NCBI GenBank assembly: GCA_011390055.1
Contig: JAABTC010000105.1
Coordinates: forward strand, 1-6,480
Length of the DNA: 6,480 nucleotides
From: Burkholderiales bacterium
GTDB lineage: Bacteria > Pseudomonadota > Gammaproteobacteria > Burkholderiales > Burkholderiaceae_C
Direction of reading: 5' to 3'
Below, piece by piece: positions 1-4,889 of the stretch (positions are counted from its first letter, which is position 1; every line of letters starts with the position of its first letter). The position numbers and the translations under genes are program-made. The notes below the pieces were generated by a model. It did no database searches. It was not told the DNA's origin and worked only from the letters and a program-made list of their open reading frames with translations.

Positions 1-246
1 CGCCACGAGCACCAGGCCCATCAGGCCCGACACTTCATCGCTCGGGCGCTTCCAGTTCTCCGACGAGAAGGCGAAGACGGTGAGGTATTCGATGCCCCGG
101 TCGGCGCAGGCCTGCACCGTGCGAACCAGCGCATCGACGCCCTGCTTGTGGCCGAAGAAGCGCGGCATGAAACGCTTCTTGGCCCAGCGGCCGTTGCCAT
201 CCATCACGATCGCCACGTGACGTGGCATGGCGGGGTTGCGCTGCAC
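1..246 (-). CDS. uppS: Undecaprenyl diphosphate synthase (partial, N-terminal 82 codons)
   Basis: Cis-prenyltransferase that extends farnesyl diphosphate with isopentenyl diphosphate to C55 undecaprenyl diphosphate, the lipid carrier for peptidoglycan and surface glycans; it acts at the cytoplasmic face of the membrane. Seen: HVAIVMDGNGRWAKKR at residues 10-25, with the family's Mg-diphosphate-binding Asp at position 16; FFGH with the conserved His at 33; and FAFSSENWKRP around residues 58-68, the isopentenyl diphosphate-site segment. The C-terminal two thirds lie beyond the left edge. The start is uncertain. GTG at 246 lies one base after the frr stop codon, and an in-frame ATG lies at 228, six codons later. 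Neither has a clear Shine-Dalgarno sequence, which suggests translation coupled to frr. The family call is very secure; only the start is in doubt. Confidence 0.95.
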   Translation of the reverse strand, partial: MQRNPAMPRHVAIVMDGNGRWAKKRFMPRFFGHKQGVDALVRTVQACADRGIEYLTVFAFSSENWKRPSDEVSGLMGLVLVA

Positions 247-247
247 G

Positions 248-808
248 CTAGATCGCGAGGATTTCGGCTTCTTTGGCGTGCACCAGGCGCTCGATCTCGG
301 CGATCACCCGGTCGGTCAGCCTCTGCACGTCGTCCTGGGCGCGCCGCTCATCGTCCTCGGTGGCCAGTTTGTCCTTGAGCAACTTCTTGAGATGCTCGTT
401 GGCATCGCGGCGCAGGTTGCGCACGGCGATCTTGGCATCTTCGCCGGCATGGCGCACGACCTTGGTCAGGTCCTTGCGCCGTTCCTCGGTCAGCGCGGGC
501 ATCGGCACGCGCAGCAGGTCGCCCTGGGCCGCGGGGTTCAGGCCCAGATCGCTTTCGCGGATCGCCTTCTCGATCTTGGCCCCCATGCCCTTTTCCCAGG
601 GCTGCACGCTGATCGTGCGTGCGTCGAGCAGGGTCACGTTGGCGACCTGGCTGATCGGCACCATCGCGCCGTAGTAGTCGACGTGCACCTGGTCGAGCAG
701 GCCCGGGTGGGCCCGGCCGGTGCGCACCTTGTGCAGTTCGCTCTTGAACGATTCGATCGACTTGCCCATCTTGCCTTCGGCCGTCGATTTGATTTCAGGA
801 ATGCTCAT
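248..808 (-). CDS. frr: Ribosome recycling factor
   Basis: RRF works with EF-G to split the post-termination ribosome and release mRNA and deacylated tRNA in the cytoplasm. The 186-residue product has the normal family length (E. coli about 185). Seen: the N-terminal helix leading into VRTGRAHPGLLD (residues 28-39), which includes the conserved Arg29 and Arg32 of the three-helix domain; the beta-rich domain II around residues 40-100 with SVQPWEKGMGAKIEKAI; then the return to domain I with NLRRDANEHLKK near residue 133. The start is supported by a GAGGAAG ribosome binding site at 811-817. It begins 15 bp after the pyrH stop and its own stop is one base from the uppS GTG, so it is an inner gene of the rpsB-tsf-pyrH-frr-uppS cluster. 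Confidence 0.98.
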   Translation of the reverse strand: MSIPEIKSTAEGKMGKSIESFKSELHKVRTGRAHPGLLDQVHVDYYGAMVPISQVANVTLLDARTISVQPWEKGMGAKIEKAIRESDLGLNPAAQGDLLRVPMPALTEERRKDLTKVVRHAGEDAKIAVRNLRRDANEHLKKLLKDKLATEDDERRAQDDVQRLTDRVIAEIERLVHAKEAEILAI

Positions 809-823
809 GTCTTCCTCGCGTGT

Positions 824-1534
824 TCACACATGCACCAGGGTGCCTTCGTCGCCCCCCATCACCACGCGCTTGAGCGCGCCCGGCTTGTTGATCGAAAAGA
901 CGCGGATCGGCAGCTTCTGGTCGCGGCACAGCGCAAAGGCCGTGGCGTCCATCACCTGCAGGTTCCTGGCGATCGCCTCGTCGAAGCCGATCGTCGTGTA
1001 GCGCGTCGCGTCGGGGTGGGTGTTCGGATCGGCGCTGTAGACACCATCGACCTTGGTGGCCTTCAGCACGATCTCGGCACCGATCTCGGCGCCGCGCAAT
1101 GCGGCCGCGGTGTCGGTGGTGAAGAACGGATTGCCGGTGCCGGCCGCGAAGATCACGATCTTGCCCTCTTCGAGGTACTGCAGCGCCTTGGGCCGCACAT
1201 AGGGCTCGACCACCTGCTCGATGCCGATGGCGCTCATCACCCGTGCGGTCATGCCCTCCTGGCGCATCGTGTCGGCCAATGCCAGCGCGTTCATCACAGT
1301 GGCCAGCATGCCCATGTAGTCGGCGGTGGCGCGGTCCATGCCGACCGAACCGCCCGCGACGCCGCGGAAGATGTTGCCGCCGCCGATGACGACAGCGACC
1401 TCGACGCCCAGCGCGGTGATCTCCTGCACCTCGCGCACCATGCGGACGATCGTGGCGCGGTTGATGCCGTACGCGTCGTCGCCCATCAGCGCTTCGCCGG
1501 AGAGTTTGAGCAGGATGCGTTTGTAAGCCGGCAT
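824..1534 (-). CDS. pyrH: Uridylate kinase (UMP kinase)
   Basis: Hexameric bacterial UMP kinase of the amino acid kinase fold; converts UMP to UDP with ATP in pyrimidine nucleotide synthesis and is typically activated by GTP and inhibited by UTP. The 236-residue length is normal. Seen: LLKLSGEAL at residues 8-16 with the catalytic Lys10; GGGNIFRG at 51-58 (phosphate-binding glycine loop); MDRATADYMGMLATVMNA at 66-83 (UMP-binding and oligomer region); GTGNPFFTTD at 132-141 (UMP site); KATKVDGVYSADP at 158-170 (ATP site). A GGAG site at 1544-1547, nine bases from ATG 1534, supports the start. It follows tsf after a 79-bp gap that contains a hairpin, and precedes frr by 15 bp. Nothing is missing or unusual. 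Confidence 0.98.
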   Translation of the reverse strand: MPAYKRILLKLSGEALMGDDAYGINRATIVRMVREVQEITALGVEVAVVIGGGNIFRGVAGGSVGMDRATADYMGMLATVMNALALADTMRQEGMTARVMSAIGIEQVVEPYVRPKALQYLEEGKIVIFAAGTGNPFFTTDTAAALRGAEIGAEIVLKATKVDGVYSADPNTHPDATRYTTIGFDEAIARNLQVMDATAFALCRDQKLPIRVFSINKPGALKRVVMGGDEGTLVHV

Positions 1535-1577
1535 GCGGCAAGTCTCCGGGGGGCTGCGACGGACTGGAGTTTAAGGG

Positions 1578-1600
1578 GGCGGGTGCCCGTGCACGCCGCC
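1578..1600 (-). other. tsf-pyrH intercistronic hairpin without U tract
   Basis: In the minus-strand transcript GGCGG and GTGC pair with GCAC and CCGCC around an ACGG tetraloop, leaving one bulged C: nine GC-rich base pairs, all seen directly. The sequence that follows is CCCTTAAACTCC with no run of U, so it does not look like an intrinsic terminator. It may act as an RNA-processing or stability element between tsf and pyrH; that role is inference. A weak -10-like TAAACT lies at 1568-1573, but no -35 box is visible at a suitable spacing. Confidence 0.4.
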
Positions 1601-1613
1601 GCGCACCTCGTCG

Positions 1614-2534
1614 TTAATGCGACTTGGCGGCCGCCACCTGCGCAGCCACCTCGGCGGCGAAGTCGTCGACCTTCTTTTCGATGCCTTCGCCGACCACGTA
1701 GAGCGTGAACCGCTGCACCTGCGTGGCCTTCTCCTTCAACATCTGCTCGACCGTCTGCTTGTCGTTCTTGACGAAGCTCTGGTTCAGCAACGAGACCTCC
1801 TTCAGGAACTTCTGCACCGAGCCCTCGACACGCTTGGTGACGATCTCGGGCGACTGGGCGGGCTTGCCGGCAGCCACTGCCGTGGCGGCGTCTTCGGCAG
1901 CCTTTTCGGCGGCGATCTTGCGCTCCTTGTCGACCAGCGCCGGCGGCACGTCGGCCTGCGACAGGGCGGCTGGCTTCATGGCGGCCACATGCATCGCGAC
2001 GTCCTTGGCTGCCACCTCGTCACCGGTGTACTCGACGACCACGCCGATGCGCGTGCCGTGCAGGTAGCTGGCCAGCTTGCCGCCGTCGGCGTAGCGCTCG
2101 AATCGGCGGATCGCCATGTTCTCGCCGATCTTGCCGATCAGGCCCTTGCGCACGTCTTCCAGCGTCGGGCCGAAACCGTCCTGCGTGTAAGGCAGGGCCG
2201 AAAGGGCGGCGACGTCAGCCGGCGCATTCCTGGCAATCAGCTGGGCCGCACCCTTGCTGAAGGCGAGGAAGGAATCGTTCTTGGTGACGAAGTCGGTTTC
2301 GCAGTTGACTTCCACCATCGCTCCGGTGCTGCCATCGACCACCGCGGCGATGACGCCCTCGGCGGTGACGCGCGACGCGGCCTTGCCGGCCTTGTTGCCG
2401 AGCTTGACGCGCAAGATCTCTTCGGCGCGCTCCGCGTTGCCGTCGGCCTCGGTCAGCGCCTTCTTGCATTCCATCATCGGTGCGTCGGTCTTGGCGCGCA
2501 ACTCGGCGACCATGCTTGCAGTGATTGCGGGCAT
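1614..2534 (-). CDS. tsf: Translation elongation factor Ts
   Basis: EF-Ts is the guanine nucleotide exchange factor that releases GDP from EF-Tu so the latter can reload GTP and aminoacyl-tRNA. The product is 306 residues from the chosen ATG at 2534; E. coli has about 283. The extra length appears to lie in the alanine/lysine-rich central and C-terminal part. Seen: the N-terminal UBA-like domain with LRAKTDAPMMECKKAL (residues 12-27); VEVNCETDFVTKN (74-86), whose Asp81-Phe82 correspond to the pair that disrupts the Mg site of EF-Tu; and the dimerisation core after that. The frame stays open upstream to 2597, but residues before MPAITASMVAEL run through the attenuator hairpin and do not resemble the family. 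The ribosome binding site is weak (AGAAAACC). It lies 70 bp downstream of rpsB. Confidence 0.97.
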   Translation of the reverse strand: MPAITASMVAELRAKTDAPMMECKKALTEADGNAERAEEILRVKLGNKAGKAASRVTAEGVIAAVVDGSTGAMVEVNCETDFVTKNDSFLAFSKGAAQLIARNAPADVAALSALPYTQDGFGPTLEDVRKGLIGKIGENMAIRRFERYADGGKLASYLHGTRIGVVVEYTGDEVAAKDVAMHVAAMKPAALSQADVPPALVDKERKIAAEKAAEDAATAVAAGKPAQSPEIVTKRVEGSVQKFLKEVSLLNQSFVKNDKQTVEQMLKEKATQVQRFTLYVVGEGIEKKVDDFAAEVAAQVAAAKSH

Positions 2535-2558
2535 ATCGGTTTTCTTTCGTAGGTCTGG

Positions 2559-2582
2559 AAAAAAGGGGCTGTGCAGCCCCTT
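2559..2582 (-). terminator. Intrinsic terminator or attenuator between rpsB and tsf
   Basis: On the minus strand AAGGGGCT and AGCCCCTT form a perfect 8-bp stem around a GCAC loop, immediately followed by four further T residues, so the U tract totals six. This is the canonical intrinsic-terminator layout, seen directly. It sits in the 70-bp gap after rpsB and before tsf. Because tsf must still be expressed, partial readthrough (attenuation) is the likely role; an attenuator between these same two genes is known from E. coli. A 7-bp direct repeat, GGTCTGG on the plus strand, flanks the hairpin at 2552-2558 and 2583-2589. The plus strand lacks a T run, so it is not bidirectional. Confidence 0.8.
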
Positions 2583-2604
2583 GGTCTGGGACGGCAAGCC
2601 GTTG

Positions 2605-3351
2605 TCAGGCGTCTTCGCTCACTTCAACGAACTCGTCGCCACCGGCGGAAACGGCCTGGACCACGTCGTTGCCGGCGTTGGCCTTGCCCTCGAGCACCGC
2701 GTCGGCGATCGCGCGGGCGTACAACGCCACCGCCTTGGCCGAGTCGTCGTTGCCGGGGATCACGTAGTCGATGCCCAGCGGCGAGTGGTTGGAGTCGACG
2801 ATGCCGATCACCGGGATGCCGAGCTTGATCGCTTCGGCCACGGCAATCTTGTGGTAGCCGACATCGATGACGAACATCGCGTCGGGCAGCGCGTTCATGT
2901 CCTGGATGCCGCCGATGTCCTTCTCGAGCTTGGCGATCTCGCGCTGGAACATCAGCGCTTCCTTCTTGATCGAGGGCTGCGTGCCGGCATCGACCTGGAC
3001 CTGCATTTCTTTCAGCTTCTTCAACGAACCCTTGACGGTCTTGAAGTTGGTCATCATGCCGCCGAGCCAGCGCTGGTCGACGTAGGGCATGCCGGCGCGC
3101 TTGGCTTCCAGGGCGATGACCTCGCGGGCCTGGCGCTTGGTGCCGATCATCAGGATCGTGCCGCGCTTGGAGGCCAACTGGCGCACGAACTTCAACGCGT
3201 TCTCGAAGAGCGGCTGCGTCTTCTCGAGGTTGATGATGTGGATCTTGTTGCGATGGCCGTAGATGTACGGGGCCATCTTCGGGTTCCAGAAGCGTGTCTG
3301 GTGTCCGAAATGGACACCGGCTTCCAGCATTTCACGCATGGTGACGGACAT
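2605..3351 (-). CDS. rpsB: 30S ribosomal protein S2
   Basis: Small-subunit ribosomal protein that binds late in 30S assembly, near the 16S rRNA 3' end, together with S1. The product is 248 residues, normal for the family. Seen: MREMLEAGVHFGHQTRFWNP (residues 5-24), the S2 N-terminal signature; NKIHIINLEKT (35-45); YVDQRWLGGMMTNF (90-103), the second conserved block; the coiled-coil protrusion between about 105 and 155; and IVDSNHSPLGIDYVIPGNDD (184-203). The start at ATG 3351 has a GGAG site at 3357-3360, five bases upstream. The frame remains open upstream, but that part is leader, not S2-like. This is the first gene of the minus-strand cluster, probably transcribed from the TATACT promoter in the divergent region. 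In E. coli S2 represses its own operon; whether this leader does so is unknown. Confidence 0.98.
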   Translation of the reverse strand: MSVTMREMLEAGVHFGHQTRFWNPKMAPYIYGHRNKIHIINLEKTQPLFENALKFVRQLASKRGTILMIGTKRQAREVIALEAKRAGMPYVDQRWLGGMMTNFKTVKGSLKKLKEMQVQVDAGTQPSIKKEALMFQREIAKLEKDIGGIQDMNALPDAMFVIDVGYHKIAVAEAIKLGIPVIGIVDSNHSPLGIDYVIPGNDDSAKAVALYARAIADAVLEGKANAGNDVVQAVSAGGDEFVEVSEDA

Positions 3352-3521
3352 GAAAACTCCAAAAAGGTTGGGTCTAGAATCCAGCGCGAATCGCTGCGCC
3401 TGGACGGCACAGCAACACCTTTCGATGGCCGGGTTCGCGATTGTTTTTCCCTGGGACGTGCACACGTCGTCTGGGACGCCGCTCGAATTCACGCCGGGAA
3501 AAACCCGCGGAGTATAGCCGA
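3352..3521. promoter_or_regulatory. Divergent intergenic region with rpsB leader
   Basis: About 170 bp separate the rpsB start (minus strand) from the amidase start (plus strand). It is more AT-rich in patches than the flanking genes, with runs such as TTTTTCC and AAAACTCCAAAAA. If transcription begins just downstream of the -10 candidate, the rpsB mRNA has an untranslated leader of roughly 150 nt, long enough for autoregulatory structure. A CGGG-TTTTT-CCCG hairpin near 3494-3508 would then lie at the transcript 5' end. I see no convincing -35/-10 pair for the plus-strand genes in this region and no convincing small ORF. Confidence 0.6.
3451..3478. repeat. Direct repeat pair enclosing a dyad, operator-like
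   Basis: CTGGGACG occurs at 3451-3458 and again at 3471-3478, a 20-bp period (about two helical turns). Between and partly overlapping them is an inverted repeat, GACGTG-CA-CACGTC (3455-3468), with perfect 6-bp arms. All of this is seen directly. The position, about 45-70 bp upstream of the amidase start and inside the presumed rpsB leader, fits either a protein-binding operator or a structured RNA element in the leader. No regulator gene lies in the window to name as a partner. Confidence 0.35.
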
Positions 3522-3539
3522 GTGACGATGCACGAAGAC
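3511..3539 (-). promoter_or_regulatory. Candidate rpsB operon promoter
   Basis: On the minus strand TATACT (3516 down to 3511) matches the sigma-70 -10 consensus at five of six positions. A transcript would begin near 3504, about 150 nt before the rpsB ATG. The -35 region is poor: TCTTCG with a 16-bp spacer or GTCTTC with a 17-bp spacer (around 3533-3539), both inside the first codons of the divergent amidase. The -10 also overlaps the GGAG ribosome binding site of that gene by two bases. This is the best promoter-like site I can find for the cluster, but it rests on sequence alone. Confidence 0.5.
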
Positions 3540-4889
3540 CTGATCCAGGCGGCCAGCCGCATCGCCGAGGCGCGCGGCGGCGCCGCTGCGGCGATCGAGC
3601 GCTCGATCGCCGCGGCGCGCAGCCCGGCCGCAGCCGCAGCGTTCACCCAGCGCTTCGAAGAGGTCGCACGCCGGGCTGCGGCCGAGATCGACGCAGCGCG
3701 CCAGGCCGGCCGCTCGCCGCCCCCGCTGGGTGGCCTGGCGGTCTCGGTCAAGGCCCTTTTCGACGTCGAAGGCGCCGTGACGACCGCTGCGTCACGCACG
3801 CTGGCCGACGCCGCGCCGGCCCGCACCGACGCGCCGGCCGTCGCCCGCCTGCGCGCAGCGGGCGCAGCGCTGGTCGGGCACACCAACATGACCGAGTTCG
3901 CTTTCTCGGGCGTCGGCATCAATCCGCACCACGGCACCCCGGCCAACCCGGCGACGCTGGCCCTCGATGCCGAGCCACGCATCCCCGGCGGTTCGACCTC
4001 CGGCGGCGCCGTCTCGGTGGCCAGCGGCGCGGCCTGGGCGGCCCTGGGCACCGACACCGGCGGCTCGCTGCGGATCCCCGCGGCCCTGCAGGGGCTCGTC
4101 GGCTTCAAGAGCACAGCCGCCCTGGTGCCCAACGAAGGCTGCATCCCGCTGGCACCCAGCCTGGACACGACCGGTGCCATCACGCGGTCGGTGCGCGACG
4201 CCGTGCTGCTGCATGAAATTCTGGCTGCGCGCAAGGTCACGCTCGCCGAGCGCCCGCTGTCGGCTTGGCGGCTGGCGGTGCCGCAAGACGTGATGCTCGA
4301 CGCGCTGGAGCCCACGGTCGCCGCAGCCTTCGAGCGCAGCCTCTCGCAGCTCAGCGCGGCGGGTGCAATCCTGACCGAGATCGCGCTGCCCGCACTCGCC
4401 GACACCGCCGCGCTGCAACGCGGCGGTGGTCTGGCCGCGGCCGAGAGCTGGGCCTGGCACGCACGCCGGATGGCGCAACAGGAGGCCGACTACGATCCGC
4501 GCGTGGCGCTGCGCATCCGCCGCGGCGCGACGCTCGGTGCTGCCGAAGTGGCCGCACTGCACCGCGAACGGCGCGCGTGGATCGCCCGCATGGAAGGCGC
4601 CCTGGGGGGTTGGGACGCCCTGCTCTCGCCCACCGTGCCGATCGTCGCACCGCGCACCGCACCGCTGGTCGACAGCGACGAGACTTTCTTTGCGGCCAAT
4701 GCACTGCTGCTGCGCAACCCCTCGCTGGTCAACCTGCTTGATGGCTGCGCGCTGTCGCTTCCTTGCCACCGGCCAGGCGATTGGCCGGTGGGCCTGATGG
4801 TGTGGGGTCCGGCCGGTGCCGACGACCGCCTGCTTGCAATCTCGCTCGCCATCGAGTCGGCCTTGCGCAACGCGCAGGACGCCCTTTAG
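3522..4889 (+). CDS. Amidase signature family hydrolase
   Basis: Cytoplasmic serine hydrolase of the amidase-signature superfamily (GatA, AtzF and malonamidase relatives), cleaving amide C-N bonds; the substrate cannot be read from sequence. It has 455 residues from GTG 3522, or 453 from ATG 3528. Numbered from the ATG: GGLAVSVKALFDVEG (68-82) carries catalytic Lys75; RIPGGSTSGGAVSVASG (151-167) carries the cis-Ser156; LGTDTGGSLRIPAA (173-186) carries nucleophile Ser180. The 24-residue spacing between the two serines is canonical, so an active enzyme is expected. There is no signal peptide. The N-terminal 60 residues are alanine-rich and helical. GTG 3522 is preferred because GGAG at 3509-3512 is nine bases upstream; ATG 3528 remains possible. 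It is not assigned as GatA: no gatB or gatC is adjacent. It overlaps the next gene by one base. Confidence 0.92.
   Translation: MTMHEDLIQAASRIAEARGGAAAAIERSIAAARSPAAAAAFTQRFEEVARRAAAEIDAARQAGRSPPPLGGLAVSVKALFDVEGAVTTAASRTLADAAPARTDAPAVARLRAAGAALVGHTNMTEFAFSGVGINPHHGTPANPATLALDAEPRIPGGSTSGGAVSVASGAAWAALGTDTGGSLRIPAALQGLVGFKSTAALVPNEGCIPLAPSLDTTGAITRSVRDAVLLHEILAARKVTLAERPLSAWRLAVPQDVMLDALEPTVAAAFERSLSQLSAAGAILTEIALPALADTAALQRGGGLAAAESWAWHARRMAQQEADYDPRVALRIRRGATLGAAEVAALHRERRAWIARMEGALGGWDALLSPTVPIVAPRTAPLVDSDETFFAANALLLRNPSLVNLLDGCALSLPCHRPGDWPVGLMVWGPAGADDRLLAISLAIESALRNAQDAL
3588..3613. repeat. Perfect 26-bp palindrome inside the amidase 5' end
   Basis: The half-site GCGGCGATCGAGC is followed directly by its exact reverse complement, centred between 3600 and 3601. 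Allowing one T/G mismatch at 3587/3614, pairing continues to 3584-3617 (34 bp). It contains two CGATCG hexamers and a central AGCGCT. It encodes AAIERSIAA near amidase residues 21-29, and the reverse strand reads the same peptide, which confirms the symmetry. It lies roughly 97 bp upstream of the presumed rpsB transcription start. It could be a binding site, an mRNA hairpin, or a coincidence of alanine-rich coding. Confidence 0.85.
4766..4791. repeat. Perfect 10-bp inverted repeat near the amidase 3' end
   Basis: CCACCGGCCA and TGGCCGGTGG are exact reverse complements separated by the six bases GGCGAT. In mRNA this would form a strong 10-bp GC-rich hairpin about 100 nt before the amidase stop and the next start. 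It encodes the conserved amidase segment HRPGDWPVG, so the protein constrains the sequence in part. No T run follows, so it is not an intrinsic terminator. Confidence 0.75.

Noticed and set aside
227..1708. Plus-strand open frame of about 490 codons opposite frr and pyrH
   Set aside because: It is antisense to two certain genes, is rich in His/Arg/Ala/Asp typical of complementary-strand frames in GC-rich DNA, and has no recognisable domain.
3513..3518. TATAGC on the plus strand as a -10 for a leaderless amidase transcript
   Set aside because: Only four of six consensus bases match, there is no -35 at a suitable distance, and a GGAG ribosome binding site would lie upstream of the resulting start.
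1617..3525. Plus-strand open frames opposite tsf and rpsB
   Set aside because: Both lie opposite well-identified conserved genes and show no family motif; they arise from stop-codon scarcity at high GC.
3374..4769. Minus-strand open frames opposite the amidase
   Set aside because: The amidase triad proves the plus-strand reading. One minus frame repeats the peptide AAAIERSIAAA only because of the 26-bp palindrome.
3522..4889. Annotation of the amidase as GatA of the Glu-tRNA amidotransferase
   Set aside because: The triad is shared by the whole superfamily and neither gatB nor gatC is adjacent; the neighbours are dadA and nnrE instead.
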